Shown: in pieces, positions 44,117 to 53,786 of the stretch | Numbering within the stretch: the stretch's first letter is position 1 | How the letters are laid out: every line of letters starts with the position of its first letter | Position numbers and translations under genes: made by a program | DNA from: Bradyrhizobium ottawaense | GTDB taxonomy: Bacteria > Pseudomonadota > Alphaproteobacteria > Rhizobiales > Xanthobacteraceae | Assembly (NCBI RefSeq): GCF_002278135.3 | Contig: NZ_CP029425.2 | Location: 2,022,001 to 2,086,000 of the forward strand | Reading direction: 5' to 3' | DNA: 64,000 nucleotides | The notes under the pieces: generated by a model | Seen by the model: the letters and a program-made list of their open reading frames with translations, nothing else | Databases searched by the model: none | Told to the model about the DNA's origin: nothing

Positions 44117-44404
44117 GTGTCGGCGGTGGACGAGCAGAAAAAGATAGAGCACCAGATCGAACTCGCCACGCGAGCGGCCGCGCTCGTCAAGGACGAAACC
44201 ACCGGCCAGCGCTTCCGCAGCTTTGCCGAAGAGCTGAAGCGAAAGCTCCGCCGCATGATGGGGCGCGGCCAGGTGCGCGCGCGCGCCTACGAGCTCTGGG
44301 AGCAGGCGGGCCGGCCGAGCAATCGCGACCTGGAATTCTGGCTCGAAGCGGAGCGGCAGGTCGAGGAAGAGCGGGAGGAGCGGAAGGGGGCGGGTGGTTC
44401 ATAG
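44117..44404 (+). CDS. DUF2934 family protein, longer form
   Basis: A 95-residue protein. The N-terminal half (EQKKIEHQIELATRAAALV, ETTGQRFRSFAEELKRKLR) is helical and charged, and the C-terminal half carries the DUF2934 motif VRARAYELWEQAGRPSNRDLEFWLEAE. It starts with GTG. It lies close to the shorter DUF2934 gene, so the family has two members here. The function is unknown. Confidence 0.68.
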   Translation: MSAVDEQKKIEHQIELATRAAALVKDETTGQRFRSFAEELKRKLRRMMGRGQVRARAYELWEQAGRPSNRDLEFWLEAERQVEEEREERKGAGGS

Positions 44405-44445
44405 GCGGAAGCTCCACCTCGATTGAGGGAGATCACGTTCGGACA

Positions 44446-44477
44446 TCGTCATGCCCGGGCTTGTCCCGGGCATCCAC
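44446..44477. repeat. CCCGGGC-type palindromic repeat, copy 1
   Basis: CGTCATGCCCGGGCTTGTCC continues GGGCATCCACG, forming a GCCCGGG/CCCGGGC hairpin. Related sequence occurs twice, in opposite orientation, at 57265-57349. Confidence 0.65.
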
Positions 44478-44711
44478 GTTCTCAGTGCTGCACAGCAACA
44501 AAGAAAAAAGCCGCCGGGCTCTTCACCCGGACGGCCTCGAAAAGTCCCTAGCTGTCGATCGCCTCCGCAGCCTCACGCGTACCGCCGTTACCTTGTTTGC
44601 GGCCATGCTGGGTCATTGTAGGGGAGGGCCGCTGATTCTGCTGTGATCTGAAGCACACAGTGGAAAAGAGGATGGGGAGGGGAAGGTCCCGTGCCGCATG
44701 AGAGCTCGGTA

Positions 44712-44745
44712 GTAGGATGGGTTGAGCTCTTGCGAAACCCATCAT
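44712..44745. repeat. Short palindromic repeat (GTAGGATGG...AACCCATCAT), copy 2
   Basis: GTAGGATGGGTTGAGC...GCGAAACCCATCATG, related to the copy at 43948-43980. The inner GATGGGTT/AACCCATC arms form a hairpin. Confidence 0.6.
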
Positions 44746-44869
44746 GCCTCGGCGTTGGGAACATCTTGATGGGTTTTGGTCTCGGGCCGCGGGAGCTAGG
44801 CTTGTGTTCCATGGAGACTGAGGGCTTGTTTAGCAATCGCGACGATTGACTTGTCTGCCCATAACCCAC

Positions 44870-45480
44870 CCTGTGTCGCCCTCCGTCAACCCCTCCTCAC
44901 AAAAATATTCCACTTTACCGAAATTCGGTTTCGGCGTATTTCTCGCCCATCCCGGCTCACCCAAGAGGGGCGACTATGTGTCGTCACTGTCGCGAGCCGG
45001 GCTTGCGGTGGACGCGGCAGCGTCGGCACGAGAGGTGCGGACAGGGCGGGTAGTCCCTGTGAGTCCGTAACCGCGTGCGACGAGCGGCGCTGTCAGGTTC
45101 GTCTCGCCGGCAGGTCGACGGCAACGTGCACAACGTCGTCGAACCCTGCGGCGAAATGGCGGGCCGTGCGTACGGCAAAACCGTGTGGTCCTGGCCGTCG
45201 TTGCTACGGTCAAGCATCTGCGGAGATGCGCGCGAGCCCAACCGGGCAGACGGCATCGTCAATTCGCGGGGCGAGGGAGGCCAGAAGGAAAGGTCGGCTC
45301 CCGGGAGATCACGGCATAAGCCGTCCGACCATCGCGCAGGGAAGGCCGAGTGATCGGCGACACCTGTATGCTGCTGTGCGGTCTCCTTTGCGCACTATTC
45401 GCGCAGCAGACCGCGGGTGCACGCTGGCACCCGGCCTTCCCTGCGCCCTCTTGGCTTTATGAGGGTGGAGCGACGAAGCA
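44870..45480. repeat. Probable long dispersed Bradyrhizobium repeat
   Basis: The stretch with ACAAAAATATTCCACTTTAC near 44900, the TGGACGCGGCAGCGTCGGCA block near 45010 and the GCATAAGCCGTCC...GCAGGGAAGGC block near 45320 matches, from memory, a roughly 0.6-1 kb noncoding repeat found many times in Bradyrhizobium genomes. Only one copy lies in this window, so repetition itself is not shown here. Confidence 0.4.
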
Positions 45481-45554
45481 AAGCTCGGGCGGATTGAGCC
45501 GCGAGATCGGGAAGGCGTGTCTGTGTTTCGAGCTGCGTGCCACACACTCGATCT

Positions 45555-45646
45555 CGTAGGGTGGGCACAGCGGAAGCGTGCCCACGCCTTGTTGCTTATG
45601 GAGAGAGATCGTGGGCACGGCGCTATGCGCCTTTGCCCACCCTACG
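45555..45646. repeat. Palindromic intergenic repeat, copy 2
   Basis: Ends CGTAGGGTGGGCACAG and CTTTGCCCACCCTACG match the boundary repeats of the copy at 12725-12817, with the same inner GTGCCCAC/GTGGGCAC arms and a different core. Confidence 0.85.
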
Positions 45647-45715
45647 GCACTGCCGCTGGGATGCGCACTGGCGCATTGTAATGACGGTGGAGAGAGCGGG
45701 CGTCATAACTCCGCT

Positions 45716-45858
45716 CTCGTGCCCCGGACGCAGCGCAGCGCTCTTGCGGTGCGCTGCAGAGCCGGGGCCCATGTCGCTGCGCCCTACCGTGCCGCCCCTG
45801 GGTCCCGGCTCTGCGCTGCAACATGCTATGCGCGTTGCCGCTTGTCCGGGACACGAGA
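45716..45858. repeat. Long inverted repeat (CTCGTGCCCCGGAC type)
   Basis: CTCGTGCCCCGGACGCAGCG at the left and GTCCGGGACACGAG at the right are inverted copies. Internal CGCAGCGC/GCGCTGC and GAGCCGGG/CCCGGCTC arms give a cruciform-like structure. It is noncoding. Confidence 0.65.
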
Positions 45859-45877
45859 GCCTTCGCGCCGTGCCCCC

Positions 45878-47665
45878 TCAAACCCGATACCACGCCGCCA
45901 GATTCCACGTGATGGTGTCCCAGCCGGAGATGTCGATCATGAGGTTGTTGGCGCCGGCGTTGACGATGGGGCGTGAGAGCAGCGGCAGGAACACGTGGGC
46001 TTCGCAGAAGATCTCGTCGACCTTCATCAGCAGCGCGGCGCGCTTGACCGGGTCGAGCTCGTTCTGCGCGGCCTTGTAGGCCTTGTCGGCTTCGGGATCG
46101 GAATAGCGCGAGTTGTTGCGGCCGAGCCATTTGTTGTCCTTGGTGGCGATCTCCCAGGACACGCACTGGTTCAGCAGGCGCTCCGGGTCGGGCTGCGGCT
46201 GCGTGGTGTTGTACATCTCCATGTCGGCATAGAATTTGGAGTAGGTGTCGGGATTGCCGACGTCGGAGGAGAAGAACACCGATGCGGTGACCGACTTGAG
46301 CTCGATGTCGATGCCGGCCTTCTGGCAGGCCTGCTTGATGATGGCCTGCGTCTTCTGGCGCGGCGCGTTGATCGAGGTCTGGAAGACGTATTTGAGCTTC
46401 TTGCCGTCCTTCTCGCGGATGCCGTCCGCGCCCTTCTTCCAGCCGGCCTCGTCGAGGATCTTGTTCGCCTTGTCGACGTCGAACTCGTATTTGAGCTTGG
46501 GCGATTTGAACTGCTTGGGCGCGTTGACGAAGCTCGCGGTGGCGATGCCGCCGCGGCCGTAGATGAATTTCTGGATCGAGTCGCGGTCGATCAGGAGGTT
46601 GATCGCCCGGCGCACCGCGGGATCGGACAGCGTCGGGTGCTTGGACTTGACGCTGGAGCGCTCGCCGTCGATCTCGGTCCACGGGTCCGTCGTGTTGAGG
46701 ATGATGAACTCGACATTGCCGGACGGCGTGATGTCGAGCTTGCCCTTGCCGCCCGCCTCCATGCGCTTGAGCACCTCCTCCTCCACCTGCATGTTCCAGG
46801 CAAAGTCGTACTCGCCGGTCTGCAGCACGGTGCGCGCCGCGGACACCGCATCGCCGCCGCCCTTGATCTCGAGCGTGTCGAAATGCGGCTGGTTCTTGAT
46901 GTGATAGTCGGGATTGCGTTCGGCGCGGATCAAATCGCCCGGCTTGAACTCGACGAATTTGTACGGGCCGGTGCCGACCGGCTTCAGATTGGCCGGTGCC
47001 TCGCGCGACTTGGCGCCGGCATAGTCGCCGAAATGATGCTTTGGCAGGATCAAGCCGACCGAGCCGACGAAGGGATCGGCCCAGAACGGCGTCGGCGCCC
47101 TGAAGATCACCTTGACGGTGTGGTCGTCGATCTTCTCGACCTTGATGTCCTTGTAGGATCCCGTGGTGTAGGCCGCAGTGGCGAGATCGGCGGCGTATTG
47201 CCAGGTGAAGATGACGTCGTCGGCGGTGAAGGGCTGGCCGTCATGCCATTTGACGCCCTGCTTCAGCTTCCAGACCACGCTCATGCCGTCGGCCGCAAGG
47301 CTGCCGTTCGCCTTGGTCGGAACCTCGGCGGCGAGGCACGGGATGAGGTTGCCCTCCTTGTCCCAGCCGGCGAGCGGCTCGAAGAACACGCGCGAGGCCA
47401 TCTGGTCCTTGGTGCCGAGCGCGAAATGCGGATTGAGCAGGGTCGGCGCCTGCCAGAACAGCAGCTTGAGCGGGCCGCCGCCGCCGGCCTTGGTCGGCTT
47501 GTACGGCAAGGTGGCATCCGCCATCGCCACGTCGTGCCAGAGCAGGATCTGGCTCGCGATGGGCGCTGCGATTCCGACCGCGGCCACCTTCTGGATGAAC
47601 GAGCGTCGGGACAGCGTGCCTTGCTTCACCTCCGCGACCAGACCCCGGATTTCGTTCTCGTTCAT
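45878..47665 (-). CDS. Peptide/opine-type ABC transporter substrate-binding protein (SBP family 5)
   Basis: A 595-residue periplasmic binding protein. It has a Tat-type signal (LSRRSFIQKVA, then a hydrophobic core to about residue 50). The mature part has family 5 features: VVWKLKQGVKWHDGQPFTADDVIFTW, GTGPYKFVEF, then DPAVRRAINLLIDRDSI. It is expected to bind oligopeptides, opines or similar solutes. The ATG follows a GGAGGGT site. No permease or ATPase gene is adjacent in the window, so it is an orphan component or its partners lie elsewhere. Confidence 0.88.
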   Translation of the reverse strand: MNENEIRGLVAEVKQGTLSRRSFIQKVAAVGIAAPIASQILLWHDVAMADATLPYKPTKAGGGGPLKLLFWQAPTLLNPHFALGTKDQMASRVFFEPLAGWDKEGNLIPCLAAEVPTKANGSLAADGMSVVWKLKQGVKWHDGQPFTADDVIFTWQYAADLATAAYTTGSYKDIKVEKIDDHTVKVIFRAPTPFWADPFVGSVGLILPKHHFGDYAGAKSREAPANLKPVGTGPYKFVEFKPGDLIRAERNPDYHIKNQPHFDTLEIKGGGDAVSAARTVLQTGEYDFAWNMQVEEEVLKRMEAGGKGKLDITPSGNVEFIILNTTDPWTEIDGERSSVKSKHPTLSDPAVRRAINLLIDRDSIQKFIYGRGGIATASFVNAPKQFKSPKLKYEFDVDKANKILDEAGWKKGADGIREKDGKKLKYVFQTSINAPRQKTQAIIKQACQKAGIDIELKSVTASVFFSSDVGNPDTYSKFYADMEMYNTTQPQPDPERLLNQCVSWEIATKDNKWLGRNNSRYSDPEADKAYKAAQNELDPVKRAALLMKVDEIFCEAHVFLPLLSRPIVNAGANNLMIDISGWDTITWNLAAWYRV

Positions 47666-47997
47666 CAGATGACCCTCCACCGCGAAGACAAATCGTCGCC
47701 GGCGGCCATCATGTTGCATCATGCACGAGGCGGCAATGCCGGCGTGACTGCCGGGCCATGCGACGAAATGACGATGGGGAACGCCCTTGCGGGCCACGGC
47801 CCGGACCGCCGCCCGGGAGCGGCGTGGGTGGTCATGGCGAAACTCCGGCGCTGTTTGCGCGTTCGTTCCCCACATCGGATCGAACGGAGAAGCGTCGTCC
47901 GCGCCGGGCGGCAAATATGGTTTTCCATTTCATTGATTTCATCCGGCGGAGAAGCGAATACGGTTCCAATCATTCTCGCCGTGCCATGGAGACCAAG

Positions 47998-48780
47998 ATG
48001 TCGTTTCGCTTCCCCCTGATGCTCGCAACCGCGCTCGCCGCCTGGTCGGCAGCAGCCACCGCCGAGACCATCAAGATCGGCGTGACGCCGGGCCCGCATG
48101 CGCAGATCCTGGAGGCGGTGAAGCCGATCGCCGCCAAGCAGGGCCTCGACATCCAGCTGCTCGAATTCTCCGACTATGTCGTGCCGAACGCCGCGCTCGA
48201 TGCCGGCGAGATCCAGGCCAATTCGTTCCAGAACCAGCCTTATCTCGACAACCAGAAAGCCGACCGCGGTTACAAGATCGAGGCCGTCGGCCTGACCGTG
48301 AATTTCCCGATCGGCGTCTATTCGAAGAAGCACAAGGCCATCGCCGACATCCCCGAGGGCGGCAAGGTCTCGATCCCGAACGATCCGACCAATGGTGGCC
48401 GCGTGCTGCTGTTGCTGCGCGACAAGGGCCTGATCAAGCTGAAGGACGGCACCGGCTTCAAGCCGACGGTGCTCGACATCACCGAGAACCCGAAGAAGCT
48501 GAAATTCATCGAGGTCGACGCGGCGCAGGCGCCGCGCGCGCTCGACGATGTCGACGCCGCCGCGATCAACACCAATTATGCAACCCAGGCGGGCCTCGAT
48601 CCGGTCAAGGATCCGATCCTGCGCGAGGACCCGAAGGGCCCCTATGTCAACCTGATCGCCGTGCGCACCGCCGACAAGGACAAGCCCTGGGTCAAGATCC
48701 TCGTCGACAGCTACCACACGCCGGAGGTCAAGGAGTTCGTCCTGACCAAGTTCAAGGGCGCGGTGCTGCCGAGCTGGTAG
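47998..48780 (+). CDS. MetQ/NlpA-family methionine-type binding protein
   Basis: A 260-residue periplasmic binding protein of the NlpA family, which usually binds D- or L-methionine. It has a Sec signal peptide (about 1-22, ending ATAET) without a lipobox cysteine, so it appears soluble. Typical segments are IKIGVTPGPHAQIL, LLEFSDYVVPNAALDAGEI and NSFQNQPYLD. MetN and MetI genes are not adjacent. A start 12 bp upstream (METKMSF) is also possible; the internal ATG has the better ribosome site. Confidence 0.86.
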   Translation: MSFRFPLMLATALAAWSAAATAETIKIGVTPGPHAQILEAVKPIAAKQGLDIQLLEFSDYVVPNAALDAGEIQANSFQNQPYLDNQKADRGYKIEAVGLTVNFPIGVYSKKHKAIADIPEGGKVSIPNDPTNGGRVLLLLRDKGLIKLKDGTGFKPTVLDITENPKKLKFIEVDAAQAPRALDDVDAAAINTNYATQAGLDPVKDPILREDPKGPYVNLIAVRTADKDKPWVKILVDSYHTPEVKEFVLTKFKGAVLPSW

Positions 48781-48931
48781 GCAATCTGCCCAGCTCCAGC
48801 GCAGGGGCGATCACGGCGGGCAGCGTTGCGTACGAGCCTTTGCGTATGAGCCCTGCGCAATGCCCGCTTGTCTGGAGCAGCAGTAACCGACATCATCGGC
48901 AGCCTGGTCATCCCAGTCCGACAGGGGTCGC

Positions 48932-49966
48932 ATGAAACGCTTTGCAAATCTGAAACGCCTGGGATTTTTCACGCGGCTTTTGGACGAGGCCCCGCCCGCC
49001 GAGCGCTATCGCTTCGCGGCCGAGCAGATCGTGCGCGCCGAAAAGGCGGGCCTCGATTCTGCGTGGATCGCGCAGCATCATTTCCACGAGCGCGAAGGCG
49101 GCCTGCCGTCGCCCTTCACCTTTCTCGGCTACGTCGCCGCCCAGACCTCGCGCATCCGCCTCGGTACCGGCATCGTGACGCTGCCGCTGGAGAATGCGGT
49201 GCGGGTGGCGGAGGACGCAGCCGTGCTCGATCTGATCTGCAACGGCCGCTTCGAGCTCGGCGTCGGCACCGGCGGCAATCCGTCGGCCTTTGCCGCCTTC
49301 GGCCTCGACAGCGCTCAGCGCAACGAGATCTTCGCCCGCAATCTGGAGGTCGTCCGCACCGCCCTGGTCGGCAAGCCGCTCGAGGGTGGCGACACGATCT
49401 ACCCGCAACGGCCGCAGCTGGACAAGCGGATCTGGCAGGCCACGTTCTCGGTCGCGGGCGGTGCCCGAGCCGGCAAGGCCGGTGACGGCCTGTTGCTGTC
49501 GCGCACCCAGCCGCGGACCAAGGAGGCGCCGAAGGCGACGCTGGCCGAGATCCAGAATCCGGTGATCGATGCCTATCTGGAAGCGCTGCCCAAGGGGGCC
49601 GAGCCCCGCATCATGGCCTCGCGCAGCGTGTTCGTCGCCGACGATCATCGCGAGGCGTTGCGGCTTGCAGACATTGGCTTGCGGCGTGCGCTGCCGCAGT
49701 TTCTCAAGGGCGGCCACGCCAAGCCGGGCGAGACGCTGGAGGAGATGATCACGGCGTTCGACACCCATGTCGGAGGCGCCGACGAGGTCATCGCCTCGCT
49801 GCGCACCGATGCCACGCTGGAGCGGGTGACCGATCTCGTGTTCCAGGTGCATTCGGTCGATGCCCCGCATCCCCACGTCCTGCGCTCGATCGATCTCGTC
49901 GCGGAGAAGGTCGCACCCGCGCTGGGCTGGACCCGGACGGCGCCCGACGTGGCGCTGGCGGGCTGA
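48932..49966 (+). CDS. FMN-dependent luciferase-like monooxygenase (KPN_01858-type family)
   Basis: A 344-residue LLM-class oxidoreductase. The N-terminal LKRLGFFTRLLDE, the AWIAQHHFHEREGGLPSPF segment and GFELGVGTGG-type turn identify it. It belongs to a subfamily found beside CMD-domain proteins and ABC importers, exactly as here: two AhpD/CMD-like genes and a branched-chain-type transporter follow. The whole cluster presumably takes up and oxidises one compound, which is not known. Confidence 0.85.
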   Translation: MKRFANLKRLGFFTRLLDEAPPAERYRFAAEQIVRAEKAGLDSAWIAQHHFHEREGGLPSPFTFLGYVAAQTSRIRLGTGIVTLPLENAVRVAEDAAVLDLICNGRFELGVGTGGNPSAFAAFGLDSAQRNEIFARNLEVVRTALVGKPLEGGDTIYPQRPQLDKRIWQATFSVAGGARAGKAGDGLLLSRTQPRTKEAPKATLAEIQNPVIDAYLEALPKGAEPRIMASRSVFVADDHREALRLADIGLRRALPQFLKGGHAKPGETLEEMITAFDTHVGGADEVIASLRTDATLERVTDLVFQVHSVDAPHPHVLRSIDLVAEKVAPALGWTRTAPDVALAG

Positions 49967-50001
49967 TTGGACATGAAGAGCATCGCGTTGCACGAGGCCG
50001 A

Positions 50002-50604
50002 ATGATGACTACGCAGGATATCATCGACACACTCGCCGGGATCGAGCCGGGCTCGGCGCTGGACGCCATCCGCGCCCGCCGCCTGCAGGCGCGCGAGAAC
50101 GCGCAGAAGAGCTATCTCTCGCTGTTCGAGCCGATCGACGCGGGCGATGTCTCGCTGGCCGAGCGCGCGGCGGTCGCCGCCTTCGTGACCGGGCTCCATG
50201 GCGAGTCGCCCGTTGCCACCTTCTATCGCGACAAGCTTGCCGCAAACGCGGATGGCGCGCCCCTGTTGGAGGCCATCGACGCCGAGATTGCGCGGGGCAG
50301 GACCTCGGGTCCCTATGGCTCGTATCCCGCCGGCCCACTGTCGATCGAGAACACGGCCGGCCTGATCTATCGCGTGAGTGCCGCGAGCAAGCCGGCGCTC
50401 GGTGCGAAGCTCGCAGCAGCGCTCGAGCATGCGCACCTGCTGGTGTTCCGGCCCCGCGATGCCGCAGCCGCCGACATGAAGGCGCTGCTTGACGCCGGCT
50501 GGTCGACCACCGGCATCGTCACCTTCTCCCAACTCGTCGCGTTCCTGTCGTTCCAGGTGCGGGTCGTCAGCGGCTTGCGCACGCTCGCCGCGGCGAACGC
50601 ATAA
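50002..50604 (+). CDS. CMD-domain protein (Avi_7170-type family)
   Basis: A 200-residue protein related to carboxymuconolactone decarboxylase/AhpD folds but without the CxxC motif. Typical segments are LAGIEPGSALDAIRARR, AAVAAFVTGLHG and STTGIVTFSQLVAFLSFQVRV near the end. It lies between the luciferase-like gene and the AhpD-like gene; the three always-neighbour families suggest a shared pathway. ATG choice: MMTTQ, with the second ATG equally possible. Confidence 0.82.
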   Translation: MMTTQDIIDTLAGIEPGSALDAIRARRLQARENAQKSYLSLFEPIDAGDVSLAERAAVAAFVTGLHGESPVATFYRDKLAANADGAPLLEAIDAEIARGRTSGPYGSYPAGPLSIENTAGLIYRVSAASKPALGAKLAAALEHAHLLVFRPRDAAAADMKALLDAGWSTTGIVTFSQLVAFLSFQVRVVSGLRTLAAANA

Positions 50605-50619
50605 GAGGAGACCGCAATC

Positions 50620-51198
50620 ATGAGCGCCGCCGTCAACCCGCCCGTCGTCTTCACCCAGGACGAGCTCGGTTGGGTCTCCTGGATCGATCCGCTGCCCGAG
50701 GCCGAGCTGACCGAGCGGCATTACTCGGGCCTCGTCGATCGCTCGCGCGCCAAGTCGGAATATTTCCGCCTGCTGGTGCGCGATCCCGAAGTGCTGGAAG
50801 CCCGCACCAAGACCGACAAGGACATCTTCTACAACGTCGCCGACGGCTTGCCGCGCGCCGAGCGCGAGCTCGCGGCGGCCGCGACCTCGCGCTACAACGG
50901 CTGCATCTATTGCGCCTCCGTGCATGCGCGCTTCGCCAGCACCTATTCCAAGCGCCGCGACGACGTGCAGCGCCTGCTCGACGAGGGCATCAAGGCCGAC
51001 CTCGGCGAGCGCTGGAATGCCGTGGTCAAGGCCTCGGTGGCGCTGGCCGCGACGCCGATCGCGTTCGGGCCCGACAATATCGCAGAGCTGCGCCGCGCCG
51101 GTCTCGACGATGCCGAGATCGTCGACGTCATCAACGGCGCCTCGTTCTTCAACTGGGCGAACCGGCTGATGCTGTCGCTCGGCGAGCCCTCGAAATAG
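50620..51198 (+). CDS. Alkylhydroperoxidase-like protein (Avi_7169-type family)
   Basis: A 192-residue AhpD-fold protein. The redox motif is present as NGCIYCASVHARFAS (CxxC at about residues 89-92). The N-terminal VFTQDELGWVSWIDPLPEAEL is typical of this subfamily. AhpD-like proteins act as peroxidases or disulfide reductases; here it may deal with the peroxide or a reactive intermediate from the monooxygenase. An AGAGGAG site precedes the start, 15 bp after the CMD gene. Confidence 0.85.
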   Translation: MSAAVNPPVVFTQDELGWVSWIDPLPEAELTERHYSGLVDRSRAKSEYFRLLVRDPEVLEARTKTDKDIFYNVADGLPRAERELAAAATSRYNGCIYCASVHARFASTYSKRRDDVQRLLDEGIKADLGERWNAVVKASVALAATPIAFGPDNIAELRRAGLDDAEIVDVINGASFFNWANRLMLSLGEPSK

Positions 51199-51666
51199 CC
51201 AATCTCGGCGGCACAAGAATTGCTGCTTGTTTCAACATTGAGTGGATGGAGCCGTGCATGAGCAACATCGATCGTCGTAGCCTGGTGAAGGGGTCTCTCG
51301 CCGCCATGATGGCGGGAGCGGCCGTCTCGCGCGGCGCCTTCGCGCAATCGTCCGAACCGATCCTGCTCGGCGTCAGCGGCCCCCTGACGGGACCGAACGC
51401 GCAATATGGCACGCAGTGGAAGCAGGGTTTTGATCTCGCGCTCGACGAGATCATGGCGGCCGGCGGCATCAACGGGCGCAAGCTCGCTTATCAGTTCGAG
51501 GACAGCCAGAGCGATCCGCGCCAGTCGGTGGCGATCGCCCAGAAGTTCGTCTCCGATCCCCGGATCGTCATGGAGCTCAGAGCTGGCCCCGCAAATTCGG
51601 ACAGTAGCTTGAGTGGATTTTCTGCCTGACAGCGGCGAGGATTCTTGCTGCGAATCAGGAGCGAAG

Positions 51667-51972
51667 ATGACGAAGAAGAGCCGCCGGACGCATTCTCCGG
51701 CATTCAAGGCGAAGGTTGCTTTGGCTGCGGTCAAAGGAGACAAGACACTGGCGGAGCTGGCGCAACTGTTTGATGTTCATCCGAACCAGATCACGATCTG
51801 GAAAAACCAGCTCCTGGAAGGCGCCGCCGGCGTGTTTGGGCATGACAAGACATCGGCCGAGACGCCGGTCGATTTGAAGGCGTTGCATGCCAAGATCGGC
51901 GAGCTGGCGTTGGAAAACGATTTTTTGTCCGGCGCGCTCACCAAGGCGGGCCTGCTGAGCGCAAAGCGATGA
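51667..51972 (+). CDS. IS3-family transposase OrfA (DNA-binding)
   Basis: A 101-residue protein with the helix-turn-helix of IS3-type OrfA: THSPAFKAKVALAAVKGDKT, then LAELAQLFDVHPNQITIWKNQ, and a leucine-rich helix at the end (KIGELALENDFL). It overlaps orfB by 4 bp (ATGA), and orfB is in the -1 frame, so an OrfAB fusion could arise by frameshift, perhaps at the T6 run near 51920. Confidence 0.92.
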   Translation: MTKKSRRTHSPAFKAKVALAAVKGDKTLAELAQLFDVHPNQITIWKNQLLEGAAGVFGHDKTSAETPVDLKALHAKIGELALENDFLSGALTKAGLLSAKR

Positions 51973-52796
51973 TCGACCGCGGTCATGATCTTTCTATCGT
52001 GCGCCAGGCGAAGGTCCTGAAGCTGGCTCGCAGCACGGTCTACTATGAACCTCGGCCAGTTTCGGCCGAGGACCTTGCCTTGATGCGTCGGCTCGATGAG
52101 CTGCATCTCGATTATCCCTTCGCGGGAGCGCGTATGCTGCGATCGTTGCTGCGGCGGGAGGGGGTATACGCCGGTCGCCGCCACATCGCGACGCTGATGA
52201 AGCGCATGGGGATCGAGGCGGTCTATCGTCGCCCGAACACGAGCAAGCCGGCTCCGGGTCACAAGATCTACCCGTACCTGTTGCGCGGATTGAAGATCGA
52301 GCGGCCCGACCATGCGTGGGCAATGGACATCACCTACATTCCGATGCGGCGTGGCTTCGTCTATCTCGCGGCGGTCGTCGATGTGTTCAGCCGACGGGTC
52401 CTGGCCCATCGCGTCTCGATCACAATGGAGGCGGCCTTCTGCGTCGAAGCGGTCCAGGAGGCGTTGGCGAAGCACGGCAGGCCCGCGATTTTCAACACGG
52501 ACCAGGGCAGCCAGTTCACCAGCCTCGAGTTCACCGATGTGCTGCTGGACGCGAAGATCGCCATCAGCATGGATGGCAAGGGCGCCTGGCGCGACAACGT
52601 GTTTGTCGAGCGGCTCTGGCGCACGGTCAAATACGAAGAAGTTTATCTCCGCGCCTACGACAGCGTGTCCGAGGCGCGAGCGTCAATTGCCAAGTATCTG
52701 GCCTTCTACAATCAGGGACGCCCTCACTCGAGCCTTGACGGGCGCACGCCCGACGAGGCTTACTTCGGCACGCAAGCTATGGTGATGGCCGCATGA
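51969..52796 (+). CDS. IS3-family transposase OrfB (DDE integrase)
   Basis: A 275-residue catalytic subunit of the rve superfamily. The DDE residues lie in WAMDITYI, NTDQGSQF and VERLWRTVKYEEVY, followed by the YNQGRPHSSLDGRTPDEAY signature. An N-terminal HTH_21-like region covers DLALMRRLDELHLDYPFAGAR. The domain is full length without frameshifts. Confidence 0.94.
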   Translation: MIDRGHDLSIVRQAKVLKLARSTVYYEPRPVSAEDLALMRRLDELHLDYPFAGARMLRSLLRREGVYAGRRHIATLMKRMGIEAVYRRPNTSKPAPGHKIYPYLLRGLKIERPDHAWAMDITYIPMRRGFVYLAAVVDVFSRRVLAHRVSITMEAAFCVEAVQEALAKHGRPAIFNTDQGSQFTSLEFTDVLLDAKIAISMDGKGAWRDNVFVERLWRTVKYEEVYLRAYDSVSEARASIAKYLAFYNQGRPHSSLDGRTPDEAYFGTQAMVMAA

Positions 52797-53786
52797 CCGT
52801 CGCCGACGATTTTGTCGTCGCTCTGGTCGGGCTACGCCCTCCCGACGCAACGACAAAATCGTAAAGCCCCGCGTTCAGCATAACCCGGCAGGAATCCACT
52901 TAAATCCAGCGGGGCGCTGTCCAAACAACCGGGGCCAGCTCTCTCGGCGACTTCTCCAGCCCGGCCTCGATGGCGGCCTCGCCGATCTATCAGCGCGGCG
53001 GCCTCGTGCAATTCGGCTTCACCAACTCGCACCCCGATTTCACCAAGGGCGGCGACTTCATGTGGAGCACCTCGGTCAGCCAGGCCGACGAGCAGCCGCT
53101 GCTGGCGGCTTATGCGGTGAAGCGTCTCGGCCTCAAGAAGCTCGCGGTGCTGCACCTCAACACCGATTGGGGCCGCACCAGCCGCGACTATTTCGTCAAG
53201 GCGGCGAAGGAATACGGCGCCGAGGTCGCGGTGACCGAGGGCTACATCGCGGAGGAGCGCGACTTCCGCTCCACCCTGGTGCGCGTGCGCGACGCCAGCC
53301 CGGACGGGTTGATCCTGATCTCCTATTATTCCGACGGTGCGCTGATCGCCCGTCAGGCGCGGCAGGTCGGCCTGAAGCAGGTGATCTGCGCCGCGAGCTC
53401 GGTCTACTCGCCGAAGTTTCTGGAGCTCGGCGGCGAGGCGGTCGAGGATGTCCATCTCGGCACGCGCTATTTCCCCGAGGATCCCAGGCCCGAGGTGAAG
53501 AAATTCATCTCGGGCTTCAAGGCGAAGTACGGCGGGCAGGAGCCGGACGCCTTCAACGCTTATTCCTATGATGCGATGAACATGGCGGCCGCCGTGGTCA
53601 AGATCGGCGGCACCGACCGCCGTGCGGTCCGCGATGCCTTCACGAAAGTGAAGGACGTCTCCAGCGTCATCTTCGGTTCCGCGACGTTCGACGTCGAGAG
53701 CCGCCGCGTCAAGGGCGCCATGAACGCCGAACTCGTCGTGCGCAAAGGGCAGTTCGCGCTCTGGGACGGCAAGCCGACCTGACCTG

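Larger units (their letters stand above)
44405..45877. other. Repeat-rich gene-free region
   Basis: Nearly 1.5 kb without a supported gene. It holds at least five dispersed repeats listed separately. Open frames here contain no recognisable domains and follow the repeats, so I read them as noncoding. Confidence 0.6.
51579..52942 (+). mobile_element. IS3-family insertion sequence, intact
   Basis: A 1364-bp element. Terminal inverted repeats begin AGAGCTGGCCCCG and share a more distant GGACAG; the target site CTC is duplicated (51576-51578 and 52943-52945). Two overlapping frames encode OrfA (HTH) and OrfB (DDE integrase domain). Both frames are open and the IRs well matched, so the insertion is probably recent and the element may still be active. 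Confidence 0.95.
51258..53782 (+). pseudogene. Branched-chain amino-acid-type ABC binding protein, disrupted by an IS3-family element
   Basis: Removing the IS and one copy of its 3-bp target repeat (CTC) restores a continuous 385-residue LivK-type protein across ...RIVMEL|GDFSSPAS.... The first 107 codons carry a Tat-type signal (IDRRSLVKGS) and GVSGPLTGPNAQYG; the second part (52946 on) has the full ligand-binding second lobe from SMAASPIYQRGG to the end. In the present state only the first lobe plus a few IS-coded residues can be made, so the transporter should lack its binding protein unless another gene supplies it. Confidence 0.9.

Noticed and set aside
44851..45462. Open frames in the repeat-rich region
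   Set aside because: No motif, no ribosome site, and the sequence matches remembered noncoding repeats. Such frames are commonly mis-annotated as hypothetical proteins.
45995..48019. Plus-strand open frame opposite the family 5 binding protein
   Set aside because: The minus-strand protein has clear signal and family motifs, and the plus frame has none.
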